A DNA stretch of 64,000 nucleotides from Enterobacter sp. 638 (GCF_000016325.1 NC_009436.1:3224001-3288000), one strand, 5' to 3'. Positions 40,632-51,121 are shown, numbered from the stretch's first letter. Numbers and translations are program-made. The notes: a model not told the origin generated them from the sequence alone.

Positions 40632-40843
40632 ACCGGCTCAAACTCAACACGCTTTTTTGAAATCAACCCATGGCCGTTCTGACAGAAATAATCGACCGCA
40701 CCGCAGGCCTTTAAGACCTGAAGAGGCAGATGGCACTCAGGGCAACGCGCCACCAGAGCGATATCGTTACCACAGTTGCCGCAATGCGCCATCCCATTTT
40801 CAGGCTCAAGCGTTGCCTGGCATGCCGGACAGATAATCGTCAT
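40628..40843 (-). CDS. yfgJ: YfgJ zinc-ribbon protein
   Basis: A 71-residue protein with four CxxC-type pairs or partial pairs: CPAC near residue 5, CGNC near 21, CPEC near 34, and later cysteines at about 48 and 54. These suggest one or two zinc ribbons. It matches E. coli YfgJ (DUF1407); function unknown. It overlaps the convergent xseA end by four bases. Its upstream region contains inverted and direct repeats. Confidence 0.88.
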   Translation of the reverse strand: MTIICPACQATLEPENGMAHCGNCGNDIALVARCPECHLPLQVLKACGAVDYFCQNGHGLISKKRVEFEPV

Positions 40844-41313
40844 TGTGACTCCTCAATTGAATGTTAGTGACACGATCATTCTAACATGACGTCGTGAATA
40901 CCCGCTGTAATCGCTGCGATCATTCTACCGCCCTGAGCCGTTGTGAATCCCAGCAGATAAAAAACAAAAACCTGACAGAGTCGCGCTTTATCGTGCAATG
41001 ACTTTCTTTTCTTGATGTGAAAATACAACACGACATATTCTATTGATTTTTATACATTTTAAATCTAATAAAATCTTTGTGTACTTCCTTGTGTATCTTA
41101 AAAACTGAAGCGCTGGTTATTGTATAAAATTCATTAAATCCATGAGGATAAATTTTTTTGCGTTTGACTTCAAAATACTCATAGTAAACACAGTTCGCTG
41201 CGTACTTTTTGCATACCCGTTCACCCTATGGCTTCCAGAGATTCCTCCCCTTGCCGTCAGCTTTCTACATGCAGATATTTAGACAAAGGCGGCATGATTG
41301 CCGCCTGACTGAT
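40844..41313. other. AT-rich region between yfgJ and the type VI secretion remnant
   Basis: About 470 bases without a convincing gene. Near yfgJ it has the inverted repeat ATGTTAG-N13-CTAACAT (40861-40887) and two direct copies of CGATCATTCTA (40873 and 40917). From about 40980 to 41200 it is strongly AT-rich. A possible 46-codon rightward frame from 41141 has no recognisable similarity. The right end holds a hairpin terminator at 41287-41306. Confidence 0.6.
41287..41306 (-). terminator. hairpin terminator after the immunity-like gene
   Basis: AGGCGGC and GCCGCCT form a 7-bp stem with a 6-base loop, directly after the stop at 41314 and followed on the minus strand by TTTGTC. Confidence 0.6.
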
Positions 41314-41586
41314 TTAGGTATTACGCTCCAGCCAAACTACCTTTTCCCCAAGGAATACAGCCACAGCTGCCGTCAAAGCATTAAACACGATGTACATAGT
41401 GAAATAGTTATCATCTACGCGATCAGGGTAAGGTTCCAGTTTCTCAGTCGGAAAGTAATTCATCAAGTTCGTGACGGTAAATTTCAGGCTTTCGGCCAGC
41501 GGATTGAATACCCCTGATAGCATCAGCGCAATCGTGATAGCCAGAAACACCAACAGTCGAAACGACCATTTAGCTGGACCTGACAT
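41314..41586 (-). CDS. small membrane protein in T6SS immunity position
   Basis: About 90 residues (MSGPAKWSFRLLVFLAI...) with two hydrophobic segments: about residues 9-27 (RLLVFLAITIALMLSGVF) and about 62-80 (FTMYIVFNALTAAVAVFL). It starts 17 bases inside the reconstructed end of the effector gene, the tight overlap common in effector-immunity pairs, and ends at a hairpin. An inner-membrane or periplasm-facing immunity protein to the cell-wall effector is inferred from position and topology; no similarity to a named immunity protein was recognised. The frame is intact although the effector is broken. Confidence 0.6.
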   Translation of the reverse strand: MSGPAKWSFRLLVFLAITIALMLSGVFNPLAESLKFTVTNLMNYFPTEKLEPYPDRVDDNYFTMYIVFNALTAAVAVFLGEKVVWLERNT

Positions 41587-42116
41587 CACAACTCCCCGAC
41601 TTATCACCAATTACCGTTACTTCACCATAAACCCAGAGCTTATCCCCCTGCAGAACGCGATGTCGGTGGGCTTTTAATAGCGCAGAGCGCACCACGTAAA
41701 AGTCACGGGACAAGAAAAGGTTATACAGCCCTCACTGATCCCTGATCCATCTGGCCGTGGTGGATGTAAACGGAAATGACCGCGCTGGTAGTGATGGCCT
41801 GCATCAACGTCAAAGTTCATGTATCATCAATGATTCCATCCTTTCTGAACAGCGCAAACCAATCGTAATAGTTATTACCTGTATATGCGTGCTTAAACCA
41901 GGTTTGAGTATGGGAGTAAAAACCACCTTCCGGGCGGTCAACTATCCAGTAACTGCCCGGAGGAACGGTCGCGTTCGTCATGTATGAACTTTCTGGTTTG
42001 TTTGCCAGATTGCCCAATCCGGAAAAAACAGGAAACGAACCAACGCCGCCCACATCCAAACGGGCCACCCGGCCTTCGTCATAAAGATGATTAAAATCGA
42101 CTCTGCAACTAATCAT
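41570..42116 (-). pseudogene. T6SS L,D-transpeptidase-fold effector (Tlde1/DUF2778-like), two frameshifts
   Basis: The first frame starts with the ATG overlapping the hcp stop (TAATG) and reads MISCRVDFNHL..., with GGVGSFPVFSG, VPPGSYWIVDR and DWFALFRKDGIIDDT, as in DUF2778 effectors, then stops at 41817. The shifted frame from 41820 continues with RGHFRLHPPRPDG and GSGISEGCITF, the catalytic His/Ser-x-Gly-Cys region. A second shift near 41711-41717 is needed to reach SRDFYVVRSALL and a stop at 41570. Each shift is mended by one added base, giving about 182 residues, the family's usual size. Such effectors attack peptidoglycan in the target periplasm. As sequenced it should be inactive. Confidence 0.78.
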
Positions 42117-42541
42117 TAAGCCACCACTCGCTGATTCCATGAGTCTGTATATGAAATATTCCCTTCGAGATAGAGCCAGGTAATGCTTTCATACGCCAGC
42201 GAAATTGATTCAGTAGGATTATTCATCTGGCCGCCAGTGTTCTTAAAGTTGTGCATCACCGGGGTAACGGCCACCACCTTTACGTTTTTCAAAATGATGT
42301 GCATGAATTTCTCCTTTACGCCTGCGTCATTAATCCGATACCACTTAATGATCGCCTGCTGGAGCGTCTCGCCCTGACAAACTGCACGGTTCAGGTAAGG
42401 CGTGGCCTTGTCCAGCTCTTTCGTGAAACTTAACTGGTCATGCACGCGTGTTCCTGTGAGTTTGCCGAAGGTATTATCGTAGGGGATGTGTACGCCATGG
42501 TTAAAACTCTGCATTTCAATAGCGCCCTCACGAAGCAGCAC
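42116..42541 (-). pseudogene. Hcp tube protein of type VI secretion, 5'-truncated
   Basis: The frame shows clear Hcp1-family features: HGVHIPYDNTFGKLTGTRVH, WYRINDAG, YESITWLYLEGNI and the terminal DSWNQRVVA. The family start (about 10-20 residues before the region GGTLVQGSSNVLLREG) is missing: going upstream in frame, TAA occurs just before GGTLVQ near 42571, and the only start left is a GTG at 42541 without a good ribosome site. A truncated, probably non-functional gene is inferred. It precedes and overlaps the effector frame, the standard hcp-effector-immunity order. No other T6SS genes are in the window. Confidence 0.75.
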
Positions 42542-42626
42542 ATTGCTACTTCCTTGGACCAGGGTTCCGCCTTAAGCGAAGTGTTTTGCATGCTTCATAT
42601 CTGCTTTAACCGGATAGCGTCCAGTA

Positions 42627-42655
42627 ATAAAAAAAGCCCGACGCATTGCGGGCTT
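42627..42655 (-). terminator. Rho-independent terminator after der
   Basis: AAGCCCG and CGGGCTT form a 7-bp stem, followed on the minus strand by TTTTTTTATT. It isolates der from the secretion remnant. Confidence 0.9.
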
Positions 42656-42692
42656 CTGGGATTTTTGAAAGCGGATGATTTTTAGTCAACCA

Positions 42693-44165
42693 TCATTTAC
42701 TTTTCTTGATGTGCTTAATTAAACGCTTACGCTTACGCATTTGGTTTGGCGTCAATGTGTTGCGCTTATCTGCAAACGGGTTTTCCCCTTCCTTGAACTG
42801 AATTCGGATAGGCGTACCCATCACGTCCAGCGATTTTCGGAAGTAGTTCATCAGGTAGCGTTTGTAGGAATCAGGCAAATCTTTCACCTGGTTGCCGTGA
42901 ATGACCACGATTGGCGGATTATAACCACCGGCATGAGCATACTTCAGCTTCACACGACGACCACGAACTAACGGCGGCTGATGGTCTTCAGAGGCCATGG
43001 TCATAATACGAGTCAGCATTGCGGTGCTCTGACGACGCGTTGAGCTGTCGTAGGCTTCACGAACAGATTCAAACAGGTTGCCCACACCACTACCATGCAG
43101 CGCGGAGATAAAGTGAATGCGAGCAAAGTCGATAAAGCCCAGACGGAAGTCCAGCATCTCTTTCACCTGCTCTCTCACATCATTACTCAGGCCGTCCCAT
43201 TTGTTGACGACGATAACCAGTGAGCGCCCACTATTGAGGATAAAGCCCAACAGAGAGAGATCCTGATCGGAGATACCTTCACGCGCGTCGATAACCAACA
43301 TGACCACGTTTGCATCTTCAATCGCCTGCAGCGTTTTGATAACGGAGAATTTTTCTACCACATCGGTGATTTTCCCACGCTTACGCACGCCCGCAGTATC
43401 AATCAGCACGTATTCGCGCTCGTCACGCTGCATCGGGATATAAATGCTGTCACGCGTGGTGCCAGGCATGTCATAAACCACGACGCGATCTTCACCGAGA
43501 ATGCGGTTAGTTAGCGTTGACTTACCTACGTTTGGACGGCCAACAATCGCTAGCTTGATCGGCAGATCCTGCGGGTTAAAGTCATCCACAGGCTCTTCTT
43601 TGCCTTCCACGGCCTCTTCGAATTGCGCCCAATAGGCGGCGTCTTCGTCGATTTCTTCAGGCGGGTTGATTTCGTCAACCCATGGCATCAGCACCGTTTC
43701 CAGCAGGCTAGTGACGCCACGACCATGAGAAGCCGCGATCGGATAGATTTCTCCCAGGCCCAAAGCCCAGAAATCCGCGACAGCCTGATCGGCATCAATA
43801 CCGTCAGTTTTGTTCGCCACCAGGAAGGTTGGCTTTTCGCGAGAACGCAGGTGTTTGGCAATAGCCGTATCGGCTGGCATTAAACCCGCACGAGCATCAA
43901 CCATGAACAGCACAATGTCCGCTTCTTCGATTGCCAGCAGAGATTGTTCCGCCATACGCGTTTCCACGCCGTCTTCTGTACCATCAATACCACCGGTATC
44001 GATACAGATAAACTCTCGTCCTTCCACTTCAGCACGACCGTACTTACGGTCACGAGTCAGCCCCGGGAAATCCGCAACCAGCGCATCACGGGTGCGTGTT
44101 AAACGGTTAAAAAGAGTGGATTTTCCAACGTTCGGGCGCCCGACAAGCGCGACCACAGGTACCAT
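42693..44165 (-). CDS. der: ribosome assembly GTPase Der (EngA)
   Basis: Essential GTPase for 50S subunit maturation. The 490-residue protein has two tandem GTPase domains, each with its own [10 protein letters not shown]-loop (residues 8-16 and about 209-217), DTGG/DTAG switch motifs and NKTD/NKWD base-specificity motifs, then a KH-like C-terminal domain ending in a lysine-rich tail ([14 protein letters not shown]). It lies downstream of bamB but a strong hairpin separates them. Confidence 0.97.
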   Translation of the reverse strand: MVPVVALVGRPNVGKSTLFNRLTRTRDALVADFPGLTRDRKYGRAEVEGREFICIDTGGIDGTEDGVETRMAEQSLLAIEEADIVLFMVDARAGLMPADTAIAKHLRSREKPTFLVANKTDGIDADQAVADFWALGLGEIYPIAASHGRGVTSLLETVLMPWVDEINPPEEIDEDAAYWAQFEEAVEGKEEPVDDFNPQDLPIKLAIVGRPNVGKSTLTNRILGEDRVVVYDMPGTTRDSIYIPMQRDEREYVLIDTAGVRKRGKITDVVEKFSVIKTLQAIEDANVVMLVIDAREGISDQDLSLLGFILNSGRSLVIVVNKWDGLSNDVREQVKEMLDFRLGFIDFARIHFISALHGSGVGNLFESVREAYDSSTRRQSTAMLTRIMTMASEDHQPPLVRGRRVKLKYAHAGGYNPPIVVIHGNQVKDLPDSYKRYLMNYFRKSLDVMGTPIRIQFKEGENPFADKRNTLTPNQMRKRKRLIKHIKKSK

Positions 44166-44224
44166 GTTTGAAGCCTCATAAAATTCAAAATAACGCCGTA
44201 TTCACGACGTCTATAAAAACAGTA

Positions 44225-44254
44225 AAACGGCTCCTGAGTTAACAGGAGCCGTTT
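44225..44254 (-). terminator. Rho-independent terminator after bamB
   Basis: AAACGGCTCCTG and CAGGAGCCGTTT form a perfect 12-bp stem with a 6-base loop, followed on the minus strand by TTTTACTG. It ends the hisS-yfgM-bamB unit. Confidence 0.85.
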
Positions 44255-44275
44255 ATTATACTACAAACGCTACGA

Positions 44276-45454
44276 TTAACGCGTGATTGCGTACAGCGTT
44301 CCGTCTTTTGCCTGGATCAGCAGCTTGCCATCAGCAACAACAGGGTCGGTCAGGAAACCTGAACTATCGATTTTCTCCTGTGCCACAAAACGTCCGTTTT
44401 CTGGATCAATCCAGTGCATGTAACCTTCGCTATCACCTACAACCAGGCTACCATTATACAGCGCCGGTGCGGTCAGCAGACGGTGCAGCAGATCGCTTTG
44501 CGTCCACAGCGTGACGCCGCCGTCGGTGTTCAGTGCCAGCAGGCGATCGTTCTGATCGACCAGATAAATGCGATTACCTTCAACGACGAAATCATTCACA
44601 GACCCCAGTTCACGTTTCCACATGACCTGGCCGCTGCGCAGATCCAACGCCGTGAGGTTGCCGTTATAAGCCAGCGCATAAACCACATTGTCGACAATGA
44701 CTGGGGTGGTATCAACATCGCTCAGGCGGTCGATTTCAGTCGGCCCTGTAGCCTGAGAAATACGCTGCTGCCAAATCATCTGGCCTTGCTGCATTAATAC
44801 GGCGCTCACGCGGCCATTATCACCACCCACGATAGCTGCACCAAAAGCCGTAGCCGGAGCAGATTCACCACGCAGAGAAAGTGCTGGCATGTCCAGGTTA
44901 ACGGTCCATTTCACAGCACCATCAGCCTCGTTCAGCGCTTGCAACTGACCATTACTGGTGTGAATCAGCACCACACCGTCACTGACGACAGGACGTGACA
45001 GCGCTTCACCTGCAACGCGAGATTGCCACGCGACAGAGCCATCATTGGTGTTCAGCGCATAAACCTGGGCTTTCTCGCTACCGACATAAACGTGTCCACC
45101 GGAAACGGTCAACCCACCAGAAAGCAGCGCAGGTGCACGAGAGAACCAACCGTCTTTTTCCGCCAGGTTCACAGACCAGACTTCTTTACCGTCATCCGCA
45201 TTAAATGCGCGAACGGTGCCTTTGCGGTCAGCCGCATAAACAACGTTGTCAGCAAAAGCTGGATGCAGGTTGGAATAGAAATCACCAATACCGCTACCCA
45301 CGGAAGAACTCCACGCGGTGGAGGGGGTAAATTGATTTTCAACGGTTGGCAACGGAGACATTTTTACAACATCTTCTTCGCCACTGAACAGTGAACAGCC
45401 GCTCAATAACGTAACGGAAAGCAGTCCTGGCAGAAGTAATTTACGCAATTGCAT
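44276..45454 (-). CDS. bamB: outer membrane assembly lipoprotein BamB
   Basis: BAM-complex lipoprotein that binds BamA POTRA domains. The 392-residue protein has a signal peptide with lipobox LLSGC (Cys near residue 20) and an eight-bladed beta-propeller shown by repeated blade motifs such as VVYAADRKGTVRAFNADDGKEVW, VYALNTNDGSVAW and LTALDLRSGQVMW. It follows yfgM by ten bases, forming hisS-yfgM-bamB. Confidence 0.97.
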   Translation of the reverse strand: MQLRKLLLPGLLSVTLLSGCSLFSGEEDVVKMSPLPTVENQFTPSTAWSSSVGSGIGDFYSNLHPAFADNVVYAADRKGTVRAFNADDGKEVWSVNLAEKDGWFSRAPALLSGGLTVSGGHVYVGSEKAQVYALNTNDGSVAWQSRVAGEALSRPVVSDGVVLIHTSNGQLQALNEADGAVKWTVNLDMPALSLRGESAPATAFGAAIVGGDNGRVSAVLMQQGQMIWQQRISQATGPTEIDRLSDVDTTPVIVDNVVYALAYNGNLTALDLRSGQVMWKRELGSVNDFVVEGNRIYLVDQNDRLLALNTDGGVTLWTQSDLLHRLLTAPALYNGSLVVGDSEGYMHWIDPENGRFVAQEKIDSSGFLTDPVVADGKLLIQAKDGTLYAITR

Positions 45455-45464
45455 CGGGTCCCTC

Positions 45465-46085
45465 TCAGACGGACAAATTATTTATTTTCATCTGCATCAT
45501 TTCGCTCAGCGCAGGTGAGGCGTTACTTTTCACGCCTGATTCCCACGCGCTGCGCGCGCCTTGTTTGTCGCCTTTGCTCAGCAGAGCTTCACCGCGCAGG
45601 TCAGCGACAATGGCAGCAAAACCTTCGCCTTTGATGGTGTCGAGCGTTTTCAACGCATCATCAGCCTTTTTCTGCTGAACCTGAATACGGGCAAGACGCA
45701 GATTGATCACCGCTTTCAGATTATCATCGCTCGTTGCAGAGAGACCCTGCTGGAGCTGCGCAGCCGCTTTATCGAGTTCGTTCTTATCAACGAATTGTTG
45801 AGCAACTTCAAGCGACGCAAGTGCGCCGTAGATGTTTTTATTGTCAGCAGCAAATTTTTCGGCAGCCGCCAGCGTTTGAGGCTGATCGGCGCGAATTGCG
45901 CTCACGGTATTTTCGTAAGACAGGGAAGCTCCACGCGCGGAATCAGCCTGATGGCTATTCCAGTAACGCCAGCCCATCAGCGCGCCCACACCTAAAATTA
46001 CACCAACAGCCAGGGCTTTGCCGTTTTCAGCAAAAAAGCGTTTAACCGCATCAACCTGGTCGTTTTCGTTCTCGTACATTTCCAC
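45465..46085 (-). CDS. yfgM: YfgM, inner-membrane TPR ancillary translocon protein (GTG start)
   Basis: Associates with PpiD and the SecYEG translocon and assists periplasmic chaperone handover in E. coli. The 206 residues give a short cytoplasmic N-terminus (MEMYENENDQVDAVKRFFAENG), one transmembrane helix (about residues 22-39) and a periplasmic TPR domain. The GTG at 46085 gives the family start and length; an upstream frame would overlap hisS. It begins about 14 bases inside the hisS 3' end region, consistent with operon coupling. Confidence 0.93.
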   Translation of the reverse strand: MEMYENENDQVDAVKRFFAENGKALAVGVILGVGALMGWRYWNSHQADSARGASLSYENTVSAIRADQPQTLAAAEKFAADNKNIYGALASLEVAQQFVDKNELDKAAAQLQQGLSATSDDNLKAVINLRLARIQVQQKKADDALKTLDTIKGEGFAAIVADLRGEALLSKGDKQGARSAWESGVKSNASPALSEMMQMKINNLSV

Positions 46086-46098
46086 GCCGTTCTTCCCC

Positions 46099-47373
46099 TT
46101 AGCCCAGTAAAGTGCGCAAGTGCGCCGCAACGCCATCCTGCGTTACCGTTGTTTGCTCACCAGAGCGCAGGTCTTTCACCACGACTTCACCAGCGGCCAC
46201 TTCGGACTCACCCAGTACCAGTGCAACACTTGCGCCCCATTTATCAGCACGGGCAAACTGTTTTTTGAAGTTGCCACCGCCGTGGTTGGTCATCAGTTTA
46301 ACGCCCGGTAGCGCATCGCGCACACGTTCGGCAAACTTCATGGCCGCAGACTGCGTATCCGCACCTGAAGCGACCAGGTATATATCGACAACGGATTCTG
46401 CTTTAAATTCCGGATTAACTGCCTGAACCAGCAAAACAAGTCGCTCAAGCCCCATCGCGAAACCAACCGCTGGCGCTGCGCGGCCCCCCAGTTGCTCGAC
46501 CAGACCGTCATAACGCCCGCCAGCACAGACCGTACCCTGAGAGCCGAGGCTGGTGGTCACCCACTCAAACACGGTGCGGTTGTAGTAATCCAGACCACGT
46601 ACCAGACGCTGATTCACGGTGTATGCAATGCCAGCAGCTTCAAGCAATTTACACAGACCCGCGAAATGGTCGCGAGACTCTTCATCAAGATAATCACCCA
46701 GCGCAGGCGCATCGTTCAACAGTGCCTGAACATCCTGGTTTTTGGAATCCAGAACGCGCAGCGGGTTGCTATACATACGACGCTGGCAATCTTCATCCAG
46801 CTTGTCTTTATGCAGTTCCAGGAACGCAACCAGCGCATCACGGTAGTTCGCGCGTGCTTCCAGGGATCCGATGGAGTTCAACTCCAGAGCAACGTGCTGA
46901 GAAATACCCAGCTCACGCCACCAGCGCGCAGTCAGCATGATCAGTTCAGCGTCAATATCCGGGCCTTGCAGACCGAACACTTCGACACCCAACTGGTTAA
47001 ACTGGCGATAACGGCCTTTTTGCGGACGTTCGTGACGGAACATCGGGCCGATATACCACAGGCGCTGTTCCTGATTGTACAGAAGACCATGTTCGATGCC
47101 GGCACGTACGCAGCCCGCCGTTCCCTCAGGACGCAGCGTCAGGCTATCGCCATTGCGGTCCTCAAAGGTATACATCTCTTTTTCAACGACGTCGGTCACT
47201 TCGCCGATCGCGCGTTTAAATAACGGGGTCTGCTCTACAATCGGCAAACGGATTTCACTATAACCGTAGCTGCCGAGCACCTGTTTCAGTGTGCCTTCAA
47301 TGCGCTGCCAGATGGCGGTTTCGCCAGGCAGATAATCGTTCATGCCGCGAATGGCTTGAATGTTTTTTGCCAC
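46099..47373 (-). CDS. hisS: histidyl-tRNA synthetase HisS (GTG start)
   Basis: Charges tRNA-His. The 424-residue class II synthetase starts [18 protein letters not shown] with GTG as start codon, has motif 2 ([19 protein letters not shown]), the histidine-specific [15 protein letters not shown], motif 3 ([11 protein letters not shown]) and a C-terminal anticodon-binding domain. The 17 codons upstream of the GTG run into the ispG terminator and are not family-like. It heads hisS-yfgM-bamB. Confidence 0.96.
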
Positions 47374-47394
47374 GTTTATTCTCTTTCTATATAC

Positions 47395-47419
47395 AAAAAA
47401 GAACCCTAAGAATGGGTTC
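47395..47419 (-). terminator. Rho-independent terminator after ispG
   Basis: GAACCC and GGGTTC form a 6-bp stem with a 7-base loop, followed on the minus strand by TTTTTTG. A second perfect hairpin (ATGGGAAGC/GCTTCCCAT, 47428-47448) lies between it and the ispG stop. Confidence 0.8.
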
Positions 47420-47452
47420 AATCATACATGGGAAGCACCGCTTCCCATCACG

Positions 47453-48571
47453 TTATTTCTCAATCTGCTGAATGCTGATGCGCTGCGCTTCATCCAGTAT
47501 TGTTGCTTTCGCTCGGATGCGGGCTTCAAGCTGATCGATCATGTCGTTATTATCAAGACGATCCTTACGAATGCCATCTTCATAAAGGCCACTTTTCTTA
47601 TTCCCACCCGTCACCCCGAGGGTAGACACCAGCGCTTCACCAGGACCGTTAACGACACACCCGATGATCGAGACATCCATTGGCGTAATGAGATCTTCGA
47701 GGCGTTGTTCCAGCGCGTTTACCGTACCGATAACGTCAAACTCCTGACGCGAACAGGTTGGACACGCGATAAAATTGATGCCGCGGGCACGAATGCGCAG
47801 TGATTTCAAAATATCGAAACCAACTTTGATCTCTTCGACCGGATCGGCCGCTAACGAAACGCGTAACGTGTCGCCGATACCTTCGGAAAGCAACAGCCCC
47901 AGACCAATGGCCGACTTAACGGAACCGCTACGCAAACCACCAGCTTCAGTGATCCCAAGGTGCAGCGGCTGTTCGATCTGTTTTGCCAGCAAACGATAGG
48001 ATTCGACCGCCAGAAACACATCTGACGCTTTAACGCTCACTTTGAACTGATCAAAGTTGAGACGATCGAGATGATCGACATGACGCATGGCTGATTCCAG
48101 CAGCGCCTGCGGGGTCGGTTCGCCGTATTTTTCCTGCAGATCTTTTTCCAGCGACCCGGCGTTAACGCCGATGCGGATAGGTATATTTTTATCACGAGCA
48201 CAATCAACTACTGCGCGGATACGCTCTTCGCTGCCGATGTTACCCGGATTAATACGCAGGCAATCAACGCCGTATTCGGCCACTTTTAGCGCGATGCGAT
48301 AGTCGAAGTGGATGTCCGCAACCAGCGGAACATTGACCTGCTGCTTGATGAGTTTGAATGCTTCAGCCGCATCCATTGTCGGCACGGAAACGCGAACAAT
48401 ATCCGCACCTACGCGCTCTAATGCTTTGATTTGATTAACTGTCGCAGCAACATCCGTGGTGCGGGTGTTGGTCATCGACTGGACGGCGATAGGTGCACCA
48501 TCGCCAATCGGCACATTCCCAACGTAGATCCGTTTGGATTTCCTACGTTGAATCGGAGCCTGGTTATGCAT
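47453..48571 (-). CDS. ispG: HMBPP synthase IspG (GcpE)
   Basis: Iron-sulfur enzyme of the MEP isoprenoid pathway that makes (E)-4-hydroxy-3-methylbut-2-enyl diphosphate. The 372 residues match E. coli: a TIM-barrel N-terminal domain and a C-terminal reductase-like domain holding the [4Fe-4S] cysteines in ACPTCSRQ (about residue 270) and [10 protein letters not shown] (about 305). It follows rodZ by 26 bases in the same direction. Confidence 0.97.
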   Translation of the reverse strand: MHNQAPIQRRKSKRIYVGNVPIGDGAPIAVQSMTNTRTTDVAATVNQIKALERVGADIVRVSVPTMDAAEAFKLIKQQVNVPLVADIHFDYRIALKVAEYGVDCLRINPGNIGSEERIRAVVDCARDKNIPIRIGVNAGSLEKDLQEKYGEPTPQALLESAMRHVDHLDRLNFDQFKVSVKASDVFLAVESYRLLAKQIEQPLHLGITEAGGLRSGSVKSAIGLGLLLSEGIGDTLRVSLAADPVEEIKVGFDILKSLRIRARGINFIACPTCSRQEFDVIGTVNALEQRLEDLITPMDVSIIGCVVNGPGEALVSTLGVTGGNKKSGLYEDGIRKDRLDNNDMIDQLEARIRAKATILDEAQRISIQQIEK

Positions 48572-48597
48572 GAAAAATCTCCCGCGTTACTCGCCTG

Positions 48598-49608
48598 TTA
48601 CTGTGCTGCAGATTGTTCGGCACTAACGGTAAGACGCGCAACCTGGTTTGTTCTGATAAAACGGCTTAAATCGACAGGTTTACCTTGATACTGGATCTGT
48701 ACCGCAGATGGAGCGCCGATTTTAAGCTTATACGGCGCCTGACCCGTTAGATTTAACGTGCCATCTTTACGCTGCAAACCACTGAACAGCTTTTTACCTG
48801 TCGCGTCTGTCACTTCGAGCCAACAGTCGGCAGAGAAGTTCATGACCAGCGCGTTGGCATCAGCAGTCGTTGCTGCAACGCCAGCCTGATCGGTAGGCAG
48901 TGGCTGAGTAACGTTAACATTGCCAGTCGTTGTGGGGGTTACCGCCGGTGCAGAATCAACGTTCGCCTGAGAAGGCGATACCACTGCGTTTTGCGCAGCA
49001 GTCTGATCTGGCGTCATAGCAGGCGCTGGAGTCTGGACAGGCTCGACAGTCTGAGAATCCGTCTCAGCGGTTTGAGGTTCGCTTGACGTCGAAGCGCTGT
49101 CAGTGTTTAACGGCACGCTTTGCGCGCCGTTGTTGCCGGAATTATTCAATGCCGCCGAAGATTGATCGGCCATGGTGGTGATCTCTTCCTGCTGCGCTTT
49201 ATGGTTTTGCCACCACCAGGCGCCAGTCAGGCCAATAACCACAAACAGAACCAGCCAGGTAAAACTCATTAACCAGCCGTCACGTTTTTTACGACGTTTG
49301 CCCAGAGAGAAGGTCTGCATCGGAGCGACTTTCGCCGCGCGAACCGGTGCATGCTTTTCCATCATCGGCAACAGTTCTTCTTCGGGGATATGCACCAGTT
49401 TTGCATAAGAGCGGATGTAACCACGCAGAAATGTTGAAGCAAGATCGGCGGGTGCCTTATCTTCTTCAATATCGCGAACCGTGGAAACTTTCAGGCACAA
49501 GCGTTCTGCAACAGCTTGCTGGCTGAGTCCGAGTTGTTCACGGGCGTTGCGAAGACGAACGCCAGTGGAGAGTGCTTCAGTTTTATCGTGAGTGGCTTCA
49601 GTATTCAT
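48598..49608 (-). CDS. rodZ: cytoskeletal cell-shape protein RodZ
   Basis: Links MreB to the elongation machinery and keeps rod shape. The 336-residue protein has an N-terminal HTH ([25 protein letters not shown], about residues 26-50) that binds MreB, a basic juxtamembrane stretch (GKRRKKRDG), one transmembrane helix (about residues 113-130), a Thr/Pro/Gln-rich periplasmic linker and a C-terminal beta domain (DUF4115) from about 250. It heads rodZ-ispG. Confidence 0.95.
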   Translation of the reverse strand: MNTEATHDKTEALSTGVRLRNAREQLGLSQQAVAERLCLKVSTVRDIEEDKAPADLASTFLRGYIRSYAKLVHIPEEELLPMMEKHAPVRAAKVAPMQTFSLGKRRKKRDGWLMSFTWLVLFVVIGLTGAWWWQNHKAQQEEITTMADQSSAALNNSGNNGAQSVPLNTDSASTSSEPQTAETDSQTVEPVQTPAPAMTPDQTAAQNAVVSPSQANVDSAPAVTPTTTGNVNVTQPLPTDQAGVAATTADANALVMNFSADCWLEVTDATGKKLFSGLQRKDGTLNLTGQAPYKLKIGAPSAVQIQYQGKPVDLSRFIRTNQVARLTVSAEQSAAQ

Positions 49609-49900
49609 TCGCTACAACTACTGGTACGTGTAAATTAGGATTCAGGTGCCGGTCAGTCACAATGCCACCCGCACCGCGAAACTTCTGGTCAATTAACCTT
49701 AGACAGACAGTATAGGACTGCCAGGCCTTAGTTTACAGTGCAGCTCAACTCGCGAAGCTAAACTGTTGTTACGACGTTACATACTGCCTTAAAGTCGTCA
49801 GAAACGCACCGTAATTATTAAGTGATTACAACGAATCTGACCGCTTATTCAGTAAGCTGATGCTTCACGGCGCAAAGCATGCGCCGTGACTGCATGATAA
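49609..49900. other. rodZ-rlmN intergenic region
   Basis: Almost 300 bases without a gene. It ends with a hairpin (TCACGGCGCA/TGCGCCGTGA, 49865-49889) just after the rlmN stop, a probable rlmN 3' structure without a U-tract. The rodZ promoter must lie in the left half; no strong hexamers or operator were identified. Confidence 0.5.
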
Positions 49901-51067
49901 TCAAACAGCTTTAACATCGATTGTCTCACCCTGCATACGCTTACGCAGCGTGCGTTTGGTACGGTCAATCACATCGCCCGCCAGCTGTCCGCAGGCTGCA
50001 TCGATGTCATCGCCACGGGTTTTACGCACGATAGTGGTAAACCCATAATCCATCAGCACTTTGGAGAAACGGTCGATACGGCTGTTCGAGCTACGTCCAT
50101 ATGGCGCGCCCGGGAACGGGTTCCATGGGATCAGGTTGATTTTACACGGTGTGTCTTTCAGCAGCTCTGCCAGCTGATGTGCATGATCGGTTTCATCATT
50201 CACATGATCCAACATCACATACTCGATAGTGACACGGCCCTGATTCGCATTGGACTTCGCAAGGTAGCGGCGCACGGCAGCGAGGAAGGTTTCGATATTG
50301 TACTTTTTGTTGACCGGTACAATTTCATCACGGATTTCATCGTTAGGTGCATGCAAAGAGATCGCCAGCGCAACGTCAATCATGTCGCCCAGCTTATCTA
50401 GCGCAGGAACGACACCAGATGTGGAGAGCGTCACACGGCGTTTGGACAGACCAAAACCGAAATCGTCCAGCATGATTTCCATCGCCGGAACGACGTTAGT
50501 CAGGTTCAGCAGCGGTTCACCCATGCCCATCATCACCACATTGGTGATAGGACGCGTGCCCGTAACTTTAGCCGCGCCAACGATTTTCGCTGCGCGCCAT
50601 ACCTGCCCGATAATTTCTGAAACGCGCAGGTTACGGTTAAAGCCCTGCTGCGCCGTTGAACAGAATTTGCACTCAAGTGCACAACCCACCTGAGAGGAAA
50701 CGCACAGCGTCGCGCGATCTTCTTCCGGGATATAAACCGTTTCAACACGCTGATCGCCAACTGCAATCGCCCATTTGATAGTGCCGTCGGCTGAGCGTTG
50801 CTCTTCGACCACTTCAGGTGCGCGGATTTCAGCGACGTCTTTCAGCTTGTTACGCAGCACTTTGTTGATGTCCGTCATATCATCAAAGTTGTCGCTGCAA
50901 TAATGATACATCCACTTCATGACCTGGTCGGCACGAAACGGCTTTTCGCCCATTTCCAGAAAGAACTCGCGCATCTGCTGACGGTTCAGATCCAGCAGGT
51001 TGATTTTTCCATTTTTATTGGGAACCGCGACAGTGGCGACTTCTGAGGTATTCACTAATTCAGACAT
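49901..51067 (-). CDS. rlmN: dual-specificity rRNA/tRNA methyltransferase RlmN
   Basis: Radical-SAM enzyme that methylates C2 of A2503 in 23S rRNA and A37 of some tRNAs. The 388-residue protein has the cluster motif CALECKFCS (CxxxCxxC), the GMGEPLLN motif, and a C-terminal cysteine in DAACGQL that carries the methylene intermediate. The ATG giving [11 protein letters not shown] is chosen; the frame stays open upstream but those residues run into the ndk terminator. The N-terminus is about four residues longer than E. coli's. Confidence 0.96.
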   Translation of the reverse strand: MSELVNTSEVATVAVPNKNGKINLLDLNRQQMREFFLEMGEKPFRADQVMKWMYHYCSDNFDDMTDINKVLRNKLKDVAEIRAPEVVEEQRSADGTIKWAIAVGDQRVETVYIPEEDRATLCVSSQVGCALECKFCSTAQQGFNRNLRVSEIIGQVWRAAKIVGAAKVTGTRPITNVVMMGMGEPLLNLTNVVPAMEIMLDDFGFGLSKRRVTLSTSGVVPALDKLGDMIDVALAISLHAPNDEIRDEIVPVNKKYNIETFLAAVRRYLAKSNANQGRVTIEYVMLDHVNDETDHAHQLAELLKDTPCKINLIPWNPFPGAPYGRSSNSRIDRFSKVLMDYGFTTIVRKTRGDDIDAACGQLAGDVIDRTKRTLRKRMQGETIDVKAV

Positions 51068-51121
51068 AATATTTTCCGGCCTCGTTGTTACACGTTGTGG
51101 CCCGTGGAGGGTTAAAAAGAA

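Noticed and set aside
41141..41281. 46-codon rightward frame in the AT-rich region left of the secretion remnant
   Set aside because: Despite an ATG after TGAGGATA-like sequence, the translation resembles nothing known and lacks features beyond hydrophobic residues.
41314..42600. Prophage remnant between yfgJ and der
   Set aside because: The recognisable proteins are Hcp and a DUF2778 effector, which define a type VI secretion islet; no phage structural or integrase gene is present.
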